A DNA stretch of 22,532 nt from a virus. The stretch covers positions 1 through 22,532 of IMG/VR virus record IMGVR_UViG_3300030107_002972. The stretch is one strand, 5' to 3'. Of this stretch, positions 13,801 through 16,765 are shown in pieces. The notes under the pieces are model-generated. The model saw only the letters and a list, made by a program, of their open reading frames with translations, was not told where the DNA came from and did no database searches. The translations under genes were made by a program, and so were the position numbers. Each line of letters opens with the position of its first letter. Within the stretch, counting starts at the first letter, position 1.

Positions 13801-15151
13801 AATACAGAATCCTGGTGAAGCATATAACTTTGAAGGAGGAACAACATTTACCTTTACAGAAGCACCTACAGTTAATGATCATGTTTCAATATTCTTCTAT
13901 AGAGGAACTGCTGGTGATGACAGTCAAATATTTACTGTAAAAGAAACTGTTAAGAAGGGAGATCTTCTAAGAATTAAGAAGGTTGGTATTCATACAGAAC
14001 AAGAACATAGAGTACTTTCTGGTATTACTACATCAGATACTATAGAAACAGAGATATATTCTGGATTAGGTGTTGATGAAAATAACTATAAACCAATGTC
14101 TTGGAATAGACAGAAGTATGATAGAGTTATTAATGGTGAAATTGTTTATAAGTCTAGAGATTCTATTGAACCATATGTTTATCCAACAGCAAGGATTATC
14201 GGAGATGTTAATACAACTCAATCAGAAATCTTTGTAGATAATGCACAGTTCTTTAATTATGAAGAAAATGAGTCATCTATTGTGATTACTGATCAAGTAA
14301 GTGCAATGATCATACCTGATTCTAGCGATCCAGTTGCTGCTGGTATAACTGCTGTAGTTTCTGCTGCAGGAACAATAACATCACTATCAATTACTAATGG
14401 TGGTGTTGGATATGGAACAGCAACTGTATCTATTGGTGCTCCATCTCATATTGGAGTTGGTATAGGATCTACTGCTACAGCAACTCTTACATTAACTAAT
14501 GGAGTAATAACTGGTACTACAATAGTAAATCCTGGACTTGGATATACACAATCAAATCCACCATCTGTTATTGCATCATTCCCATCATGGAATAGAGAAA
14601 AGATTGAATCTATTGATATTATTCAAGGTGTAACTGGTATTGTTACTGGTATTACAACAAGTGCTCCTACATCTGGTAAACTAGCACTTGAATTTAGTTT
14701 AAAGAAACCTGGTAATTCTAGTTGGAGTGGAATAGCAGTTGGACAACCAATTTACATCTATGATACTACTGTTGGAACAGGATTAACATCTATTGCTAAG
14801 TCTAAGAATAATAATGATACAGTTGGAATAGGAACTTTATTTGTAGATAATATCTATCAAATACAACAGTTTAGTGCTAGTGGTAATACTGGTTTAGTTA
14901 CTTGTTACGTTCACACAAATACAAGTCATGTTGGTTTAGGATCTACTGCACCAACAAATAAAATTCTTGGTAGATTCTCATGGGGTAGACTTGCTGGAAT
15001 AGCTAGAACTACCGTAAACCCAGTTTCTATTGGTGTTACTGGATTAACTGTTGGATTAACAACAGGATCTGGAATAGGTACATTCCCACCAATTCAACGT
15101 CGTGATTATGGTTGGAATAATAGTGGTGCATTAAAACCAGATCTTGGGTAG
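1841..15151 (+). CDS. 7: Giant gp7-like baseplate wedge protein (4436 aa) with modular beta-rich extension
   Basis: T4 gp7 (1032 aa) starts wedge assembly. Here only the N-terminal ~300 residues look like gp7: RSKGTEESFKILFSALY (204-220) and LVGQTI (259-264) match the C-terminal part of T4 gp7 (STKGIEASYKFLFKVLY, LVGQTI as recalled). The position between gp6 and gp8 agrees. The remaining ~4100 residues are modules: 'TRG' domain (~88-135), H-x-L/F-x-x-G modules, at least twelve GxGY units, a YHYH-like domain (~1270-1405), a duplicated ~80-aa domain (2699-2917), three IxGxxQ modules (3071-4022), three YPR repeats (3411-3798), and many GIGTT linkers. No catalytic domain or transmembrane helix was recognised. 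The start is the ATG overlapping the gp6 stop; GGAG at 1824-1827 lies 13 nt upstream, a long spacing. The stop is TAG at 15149-15151. The extension could be an elongated appendage or a folded baseplate shell; sequence alone does not decide. Confidence 0.92.
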   Translation: MIGTGIDARVQVQQIIENQLPEFLISENPKAADFLKQYYISQEHRGGPTDLVDNLDQYIKLDNLTPEVIVGITTLSVGIGTTASISDITVSSTKGFPNKDGLFKINNEIFTYSGLTTNTFTGVTRGFSGITSYRQDNNPNELVFTTTTPTTHASDSTVINLSAHFLKEFYNKIKFTFTPGLEDSDFVPNLDVSNYIKQSTSLYRSKGTEESFKILFSALYGVDPKIIDLEEFLVKPSSSEFIRRELIVAERISGDPNKLVGQTIKSSIDPETQGSVSEVEVFSRSFGRTGISTYYKINLFVGYGNEAIEGNFTVPGKTKVIGNVSVGSSVITVDSTIGFGHTGTVICGINTAVNYTDKTVNQFLGCTGITSAIKSTDKLRSDEVVFGYENGDITKEVKLRITGVIENFVPISNINSSSVGEKISVRNLGESIPNPPLANSPSRKEIFANSWIYNTSSTYEIDSVSGSAYVLNSPTDKSSLKQGDSVEIIYRADYTPSATAIVKEIALNNPKEVKLDNLTFVGIRTEGFIERYDHDLRRVLNKSNSSGTAIKYGNNVLTSDTQNVYNDIDKDFYVASSSLPSYDIMEKISSSSIPEAIGTENNDLAGNPGTVLQGYDTDLNTYSIISFPSKVPFITGDEVVYKPEENGIVGLVTGARYNVRVLDDPKQIKLYRSLAFVVTDEPIRFSEPVGLGSTAVHEFTLSSHADRLIGPEKVLKKFPIVADIKTGEGAETIPGSTGMMINGVEILNYKSDDKIYCGPISKLNVLNGGYNYDVLNIPSISLTGPSTTLTAGAGTTALIQPVVSGIVSSVTIDPQNFDIKSVKTVTVSGGNGDGAVLKPFLNKRYRELEFFGRATFLPGDGGVDVQNDQILFKNQHNLYNGQPLVYDANGNNPIGASTYQGSNAYVGGIAGISSILVEGSIYYPSVVGPSSVRLYETLEDYKSGINTVGLTTFNCSGLHKFRLYEPEMTLASVKVINPGSGYQNRKLYVKPVGISTINSTVTFENHGFKSGDKIVYSTTGTVISGLTTTTGVTKTAQYYQVIKLDDNTFRLTNAGIAGTSTSAYTRKKYVYLNGVGTGLHCFAYPPVEINIDVEYVGVSTNSTGIITNPVGLVTLTPKVRGEIVQTYVYEGGTGYGSTILNFEKKPLVSIKVGEKGKLKPIISNGKITAVEIQNQGKDYTSPPDLEVIGFGTAIGAQLRSIVENGVITKVVIIKSGVGYADSTTSIEVTAPGYGCILDPDVRGLQINNFNRFGNEILSPSELSSDQLKYSVVGYSTNIQVAFGDTGAQHSPIIGWAYDGNPIYGPYGYDDPTDTNSSTSLVTVGYAASASMVQDRPVGFSTGFFVKDYFWDGSGNLDENNGRFGKTPEYPNGTYAYFAGLAVNPSNNQLETKFPYFIGDSYRSNPIDENFSINQNNFDFNNSNLIRNTFPHKVADKGADNDFLVESNELVDQAALIESVTKGSVESFDIINPGIGYTVGQSAIFDNSGTKGGGLDVTVNRVIGKAIIDVNTTVQTEEDVVFVWDNENQISGYISTSHTFKTNDNIAVSGVSTYVENLTDTHKIGVQTGVTVLYKDVPANSSSGIVTDIQVSSIPKIVSIGSSIGIGTEKFLVLQTFPNRNVIRVKRGVVGAAHTASSPVDLIPQYFTLPVKSDYFESKVNKKVWFNPAQSVGVGTEVGIGTDVNMTIEGFTRSVNVPSQSIYLPNHPFETNQAVTFSKPGPGLALTVTDNNGGPYYNIPYLGNSQTLYVVNKSKDHIGLTTQVGLGTTGSLFFVYNASDDNNYALESQYTQVTAKAQKITAQVAVSTAHNLVNKDSVRLSIKPGQSGINTVKYNAERNKLLINSIGFNTTGINTTTNTISLSNHKLKTGEKVFYSGNVAATGLTTNTSYFVYRIDDDSIHLGETLYDVVNHPPNVVNITDFGGSTQELALINPQIEVLKNNDLVFDLNHSSLSGYELKLFYDNDFKNEFVSTGSTESFTLTGTGTTTTTYKYHKDNPSVIYYSIEKSGFISTADIDVENRSEIVYVDSTYTADYEVFGVGTTTFNVSVRKVPEKLSYTAANIGVGTITYSTDSKLADGGIDSLKLNFGGFGYQSLPTFTGMGSTTGQDAQIVPKSKIINVIDDVSILDPGFEYPSDKTLRPEASISPTITVRDSDTIDDIKVEFGGQNYISAPDLIVIDPETRTEVTTGAIEPIMQGSSIESVNIITNSVGLKPSEHLIFATNNTNGFTIDTVVGPSTDTATGILTCVLRTPILGFSTNPAPLAIGDLIYVEGLQKHSTLGDGFNSSDLGYKFLTVAGYTQANAQGNTEIQIDYTNVTTVTGIAKTAQQGYASIIKYTDYPRFKVTQSQAQFKVGEKVVVLVNGQYVDEELTIAESDGDNLKVYGKYKLFVNDTLRGAISGTVATINTIVYNNGRFDINYSLKNNKGWSDSIGRLNEDFQRLPDNDYFQNLSYSVQSPITYDEFINPVNRLIHTSGLKNFADTGITSTTQAGVSTATTSAEIVRDLINEERVDTVNILDFVLDTDVVGGKSKYIKFGNLKLSDYIKNKSNRVLTIDDFSDEFSNSETNLSGYSQENVYEDFARFLVQVKDPNNNNTQVTELVVYRTGDDTITFEKGNVFNGSQEHATIKGVDNLIRITPDNIFSDDLDIKVLKSAITSNIAGISTRSVGFAQLTSSNRVVGVGTTVQITANTLDKIESYFAAVEIQDNVTKEKNFVELFVTHDGTNSYISQYYADSGITSSISGNFIGTFTSDISSNILSFSHSNDSSNEINVRSRIVGFGTTAAGIGTHHFNNAGQTAGTERSARYESKYFNITNSNASSSYGNSVGIDTSLFTSVKSVVRVSCGTTSALHQTLMMFDGVDTYLSQYPFVSIGTTTGIGTFITSRSGGKTFLKFKPDAAFNGSSIEVQQFDELIYTQSDRFNTSPDLIYGGASDSVSLLSYNAINGDRSTKTEFDILHDGVPIFEKVFDPSDTAKLNPATGEFTISDHFFMTGEKLIYTPGSTFAGIGSTAMQHVSGTDLPNEVYAIRVDRESFKIATTAANANVGTAVTILSLGSGNSHKFEMAKKMEKSLLSIDGIIQSPLMWSPINTTITNNGAHISTSRTIFEVAGISTIIPTDIIKIDDEYMKIVSVGIGTTALGPIDGGGTAKLLEVTRGFVGSAATAHANGASLRIYKGSYNVVGSKIHFTEAPLGTNLTQLNEFNLEYARATFNGRVFLRNNYTTNEIFDDISNEFTGIGQTFEITKEGVGIGSTALTTGDAMNLINGIFQVPTTDNNVGNNYNFVGIGTTQTDIIFTGITSTDGSVIKSDTDINSNQLPRGGMLVSVGSTGGLGVAPLHGAVVHPVIGAGKSISEIVGIPTIGNAIGITTASYDNLTGYLEITTDKVHNFRPSNEVVTLVGLEFTCSGTYDVSDAVYNATTGDLTLTIGEHDLQVGEKVGIGTTSLVFQCSQDNYGSEHRYPRHGVDPIAGIGTPITDITSVNITIKVGVGTDSLHKYVSGGVVNYGSQYVGVTTTIFPNAVNDRPFSIVETLTDKTFVANVGTSTVRHNYVGSGTAYPYYSDLNWGSGYYGNVAIGVTDDVYEHKFVSAGVGSITANTGGPFTATDAVYESHTGNLTLTIPGHGLTVSNTVGFDTGFLVMSCSRDNFKTSHSYPRTTDPANAATLAISSVSTDTITVGVGSAGGGGYGAVVTATIPYNTHFFEGADANAVNITGGSQLTPTDATYEPATGVLTITFGSNHGLTNSNTVTLDNNSFKFSCNQDNRKSIHTYPRTTDPASGSTLAITVPATNKISVNVGQSPNGTGGALQFAIGAGGTGYVNPHITIPQPAYDNLEITGVSRRGIGNTTDTGTGQLITVAVSPTDNATGIGSTSWVVSDFDLVRNGHSFLVGDVFKPVGLVTSRYSNSSSLITDFELTVTETFTDRFTCWNFGQFDYIDSIKDLQNGTRTRFPLMYNSQLVSFEIDGEDADSALVDMNSLLLIIIDGVIQNPGEAYNFEGGTTFTFTEAPTVNDHVSIFFYRGTAGDDSQIFTVKETVKKGDLLRIKKVGIHTEQEHRVLSGITTSDTIETEIYSGLGVDENNYKPMSWNRQKYDRVINGEIVYKSRDSIEPYVYPTARIIGDVNTTQSEIFVDNAQFFNYEENESSIVITDQVSAMIIPDSSDPVAAGITAVVSAAGTITSLSITNGGVGYGTATVSIGAPSHIGVGIGSTATATLTLTNGVITGTTIVNPGLGYTQSNPPSVIASFPSWNREKIESIDIIQGVTGIVTGITTSAPTSGKLALEFSLKKPGNSSWSGIAVGQPIYIYDTTVGTGLTSIAKSKNNNDTVGIGTLFVDNIYQIQQFSASGNTGLVTCYVHTNTSHVGLGSTAPTNKILGRFSWGRLAGIARTTVNPVSIGVTGLTVGLTTGSGIGTFPPIQRRDYGWNNSGALKPDLG
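2090..2242 (+). other. 'TRG' beta module inside gp7 N-terminus
   Basis: Residues about 84-134 read GFPNKDGLFKINNEIFTYSG, then FTGVTRG (TRG at 124-126). This 'G-x-hydrophobic-x-I-x-x-E-x-x-x-Y ... G-V-T-R-G' pattern recurs in many phage tail proteins. It sits before the gp7 signature. Related copies are seen at about 6590-6757 (INVIRVKRGVVGAAH-like end) and nested at 11147-11371 (IDDEYMKI, then EVTRGFVGSAATAH). A weaker possible copy is at about 2807-2965. Confidence 0.55.
4118..5540 (+). repeat. GxGY repeat units, first cluster (gp7)
   Basis: Five units with the pattern 'hydrophobic strand - (N/S)(P/G)G-x-G-Y - ~6 residues - strand': NGGYNY (about 4121-4192), NPGSGY (4754-4816), EGGTGY (5219-5290), NQGKDY (5339-5416) and KSGVGY (5459-5536). 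The last three lie close together, about 120 bases apart. Further units in the same protein are at about 6230-6304 (NPGIGY), 8078-8149 (FGGFGY), 8198-8293 (DPGFEY), 8309-8383 (FGGQNY), 13262-13342 (GAGGTGY), 14378-14440 (NGGVGY) and 14501-14570 (NPGLGY). The repeats are protein-level; the DNA is diverged. I read them as short beta structures; the fold is not known to me. Confidence 0.7.
5650..6055 (+). other. YHYH-like domain with YHYH replaced by YAYF (gp7)
   Basis: Residues about 1270-1405. HSPIIGWAYDGNPIYGPYGY (5705-5764) followed by NGRFGKTPEYPNGTYAYF (5918-5971) and FPYFIG (5 strands later, about 6017) match the order of landmarks I recall for the YHYH family (PF14240). In bacterial members the segment after EYPNGT reads YHYH; here it is YAYF (residues 1374-1377), so both motif histidines are absent, and an expected Cys near LDECNGRF is Asn. 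The domain is therefore more likely structural than metal-binding or catalytic here (inference). Confidence 0.7.
9104..9295 (+). other. Conserved GWSDxxGxLNxDxQ module (gp7)
   Basis: Reads GWSDSIGRLNEDFQRLPDND, then YFQNLSYSV and, after a short gap, HTSGLKNFAD. I recall this block as recurring in large marine T4-like phage virion proteins. It contains no obvious catalytic motif. Function is unknown; it is listed because it is among the least repetitive stretches of the gp7 extension and would make a useful search query. Confidence 0.45.
9935..10591 (+). repeat. Direct duplication of an ~80-aa domain (gp7)
   Basis: Two copies lie at 9935-10186 and 10355-10591 (residues about 2699-2782 and 2839-2917), separated by a ~55-residue linker. 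Shared landmarks in order: 'HDGTNSYISQY' versus 'FDGVDTYLSQY', then 'GNFIGTFTSD' versus 'TGIGTFITS', then 'ILSF' versus 'FLKF', then 'NEINVRS' versus 'SSIEVQQ'. The DNA has diverged, so the duplication is old. Confidence 0.65.
11054..11428 (+). other. IxGxIQxP module, copy 1, with a nested TRG module (gp7)
   Basis: Begins KSLLSIDGIIQSP (11054 on) and closes with YNVVGSKIHFTEAPLG (to about 11425). In copies 2 (11537-11737, NLINGIFQVP) and 3 (13673-13906, IIIDGVIQNP ... FTFTEAP ... FFYRG) the two halves lie ~15-25 residues apart. Here a whole TRG module (11147-11371, including IDDEYMKI and EVTRGFVG) sits between them. This looks like a domain inserted within a domain. Confidence 0.6.
11537..13906 (+). 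repeat. IxGxxQxP modules, copies 2 and 3 (gp7)
   Basis: Copy 2 covers 11537-11737: FTGIGQTFEIT, LINGIFQVPTTDNN, NYNF, then DIIFTGI. Copy 3 covers 13673-13906: RTRFPLMYNSQLVSF, IIDGVIQNPGEAYNF, TFTFTEAPTVND and FFYRG. The common order is strand, 'I-N/D-G-x-x-Q-x-P', 'Y-x-F', 'F-T/x-x-A-P', strand. The span between the two copies holds the NQLPRGGMLVSVGST block (from 11786) and the YPR repeats. Confidence 0.55.
11948..13234 (+). repeat. YPR repeat array: three full copies and a half copy (gp7)
   Basis: Full copies lie at 12071-12313, 12650-12883 and 12998-13234 (residues about 3411-3491, 3604-3681, 3720-3798). Shared order: 'DAVY/DATY', 'TG-x-L-T-L/I-T', 'H-x-L', 'V', 'F-x-C-x-x-D-N', 'H-x-YPR', 'DP', and a last strand 'I-T/S-V-x-V-G'. 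The first copy reads YPRHGVDP, the other two YPRTTDP. A degenerate half copy (11948-12058) has only the first part, ending LEFTC, and runs directly into copy 1. The single Cys and the H-x-YPR motif are kept in every full copy. About 110 residues separate copies 1 and 2, about 40 separate copies 2 and 3. Confidence 0.75.
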
Positions 15152-15159
15152 TATAAATA
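15152..15159 (+). promoter_or_regulatory. T4-type late promoter (TATAAATA) for gp8
   Basis: A perfect TATAAATA, the T4 late promoter -10 octamer, starts one base after the gp7 TAG in the only intergenic gap longer than 3 bp in the window. By the T4 spacing, transcription would begin about 6 nt after the octamer (about 15165), leaving a leader of only ~14 nt before the gp8 ATG at 15179. It would give gp8 and the downstream DUF4815 gene a late transcript independent of gp6-gp7. The motif match is seen; activity is inferred. Confidence 0.8.
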
Positions 15160-15178
15160 CATAAAAAATATGAAATAA

Positions 15179-16762
15179 ATGGCTGCAATTGTAACCGATC
15201 AATTTAGAATTCAGAACGCAAATAATTTTGTAGAGTCTATAGACAATGCTGCAAATTCTTATTATGTGTTCTTGGGTCTGCCTAACCCTGCTCCAGCTAC
15301 TGTTGGATTTGGTAGAAGTGGTGCAGATTTAGCTGCTTATAATTCTAATATTCCAGATCCTAGAGATACTATTAATAATATTAATCATACATCAGATACT
15401 ATGATGTTTGGTAAAAAAGTTAATAGTGCAAATATTAGAAGATTGATTAAGAAAAGAATATGGAAAACTGGAACTACGTATGAAATGTATCGTCATGATT
15501 ATGGTGTTGATGCAAAGTCTCCTTTAACACAATCAGCAAGATTGTATGATTCCAATTATTATGTAATGAATAAAGATTATAATGTTTATCTTTGCATTGA
15601 TAATGGAGCTTCTGGAATTAATACTACAGGAAATGCCTCAAAGGATGAACCAGTATTCACTGATGTAGAACCAAGTAAGGCAGGAGAAAGTGGTGATGGG
15701 TATATTTGGAAATATCTTTTCAGTGTTCCTCCAAGTGATATTATAAAATTTGATTCTACTGATTATATTTCCGTTCCTAATGATTGGTTAACTACTGATA
15801 CTGCTCAAATAAAAGCAGTAAGAGATAATGGTGATTCTACTAACAATAATAATCAAATTAAAAAGGTTTATATTGATAAGCAAGGTAGTGGATATTCAGT
15901 AAACCAATCTGGTTTAGAAGTGAATATCATTGGTGATGGTACTGGTGGAAAGGTCGTTGTTGATACTGATAGTACTGGTAAAATAACAAGTGCTGTTGTT
16001 TCATCTGGTGGTCAAGGATATACTTATGGAATGGTTGATTTAGGAACTATTAATGCTGGTGTTTCAACTGCAAATGCAGCAAAATTAATTCCTATTATTC
16101 CACCATCTAGAGGTCATGGATACGATATTTATAGTGAATTGGGAACAGATAAAGTTCTTATTTACAGTCGTTTTGATGACACTACTAAAGACTTTCCAGT
16201 AGATGCAAAGTTTGCACAAATTGGTATAGTAAAAAATCCAACGCAAGCTGGATCTGCTGCTACATTTGTTGAACCTCAATATTCTTCATTATCTGGAATT
16301 AAATTCTCTTCTGTTTCTGGTACTGTTCCTACTCCAGGTACTATAGTCCGACAAACAGTATCTGGTGGTACTGCTCAAGGATATGCCGCATCATATGATG
16401 AAGAAACTATGGTCTTGAAATATTTCCAAGATAGATCATTATATTTTAACTCAACTACAGATAATCAGCAAGATTATGTTGGTGTATCAACTAACTCACA
16501 GGTACTTCCATTTAATTCTTCTGCTTCTGATCCAATAACAACAACCCTTGGTTTTTCTGGAGTAGTTGATACTACATTTACTGAGAGTAAAGTAACAACA
16601 ACAGGAAATAAAGTTATTGATCTAGCAACATCATTTACAATAGGGTTGTCTTCACCTGAGATAAATAAAGGGTCGGGTGATATCCTCTACCTAGATAATA
16701 GGCCGTTAATAGCACGAAATTCTAGACAGAAAGAAGACATCAAAATTATCTTGGAATTCTAA
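15179..16762 (+). CDS. 8: Baseplate wedge subunit gp8 (enlarged, 527 aa)
   Basis: Homologue of T4 gp8, a dimeric wedge component that binds gp7 and gp10. Landmarks shared with T4 gp8 (334 aa, as recalled): IVTDQFRIQNANNF near the N-terminus (T4 IVTSKFRTEKMLNF), DGYIWKYLFSVPP (173-185; T4 DGYVWEYLFEIPP), YISVP, GIVKNP (about 348), and the C-terminal GDILYLDNRP (500-509; T4 GEMIYMENRP) ending in KIILEF. The extra ~190 residues lie mainly in two places: a pair of GxGY units at about 228-292, and a ~110-residue stretch at about 360-495. The start is the ATG 27 bp after the gp7 stop. The gap has no GG-containing Shine-Dalgarno sequence, but a late promoter precedes it. Only 3 bp separate its TAA from the next ATG. 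Identity is confident. Confidence 0.95.
   Translation: MAAIVTDQFRIQNANNFVESIDNAANSYYVFLGLPNPAPATVGFGRSGADLAAYNSNIPDPRDTINNINHTSDTMMFGKKVNSANIRRLIKKRIWKTGTTYEMYRHDYGVDAKSPLTQSARLYDSNYYVMNKDYNVYLCIDNGASGINTTGNASKDEPVFTDVEPSKAGESGDGYIWKYLFSVPPSDIIKFDSTDYISVPNDWLTTDTAQIKAVRDNGDSTNNNNQIKKVYIDKQGSGYSVNQSGLEVNIIGDGTGGKVVVDTDSTGKITSAVVSSGGQGYTYGMVDLGTINAGVSTANAAKLIPIIPPSRGHGYDIYSELGTDKVLIYSRFDDTTKDFPVDAKFAQIGIVKNPTQAGSAATFVEPQYSSLSGIKFSSVSGTVPTPGTIVRQTVSGGTAQGYAASYDEETMVLKYFQDRSLYFNSTTDNQQDYVGVSTNSQVLPFNSSASDPITTTLGFSGVVDTTFTESKVTTTGNKVIDLATSFTIGLSSPEINKGSGDILYLDNRPLIARNSRQKEDIKIILEF
15857..16054 (+). repeat. GxGY repeat pair inserted in gp8
   Basis: Two units: KKVYIDKQGSGY (about 15860 on) and ITSAVVSSGGQGYTYG (about 15980 on), with spacing like that of the paired units in gp7. 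They fall between YISVPNDW and GYDIYSELGTDKVLIY, where T4 gp8 as I remember it has no such repeat. Confidence 0.7.
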
Positions 16763-16765
16763 AAA

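Larger units (their letters stand above)
6869..14835 (+). repeat. In-frame DNA repeats encoding VGIGT (gp7)
   Basis: The 14-mer gttggaataggaac occurs exactly at 6869-6882, 11237-11250, 11693-11706 and 14822-14835, always in the same codon phase (Val-Gly-Ile-Gly-Thr). Many near copies encode G-I/V/L-G-T/S-T elsewhere in the gene, usually between predicted strands. They probably act as turns or linkers, and are potential sites for recombination between modules. Confidence 0.7.

Noticed and set aside
4118-14570. Repeats as CRISPR, DGR template or tandem DNA repeats
   Set aside because: The repetition is at protein level with diverged DNA and uneven spacing; no conserved palindromic repeats, spacers or reverse transcriptase were seen.
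1841-15151. Assembly artefact fusing several genes into one frame
   Set aside because: Module content, codon use and phase are continuous over 13 kb, with no internal stop and no internal ribosome-site/start pair that stands out. Chance loss of several stops is unlikely, though long-read confirmation would settle it.
15170-15178. ATG-AAA-TAA mini frame abutting the gp8 start
   Set aside because: Two codons only, in very AT-rich DNA; most likely chance, though noted for its position.
16085-16279. Minus-strand open frame
   Set aside because: Antisense to gp8 with no recognisable domain; shadow frame.
16660-16667. GATAAATA as a second late promoter for the DUF4815 gene
   Set aside because: It encodes conserved-looking gp8 sequence, lies ~100 bp upstream, has one mismatch to TATAAATA, and such AT-rich octamers are expected by chance here.
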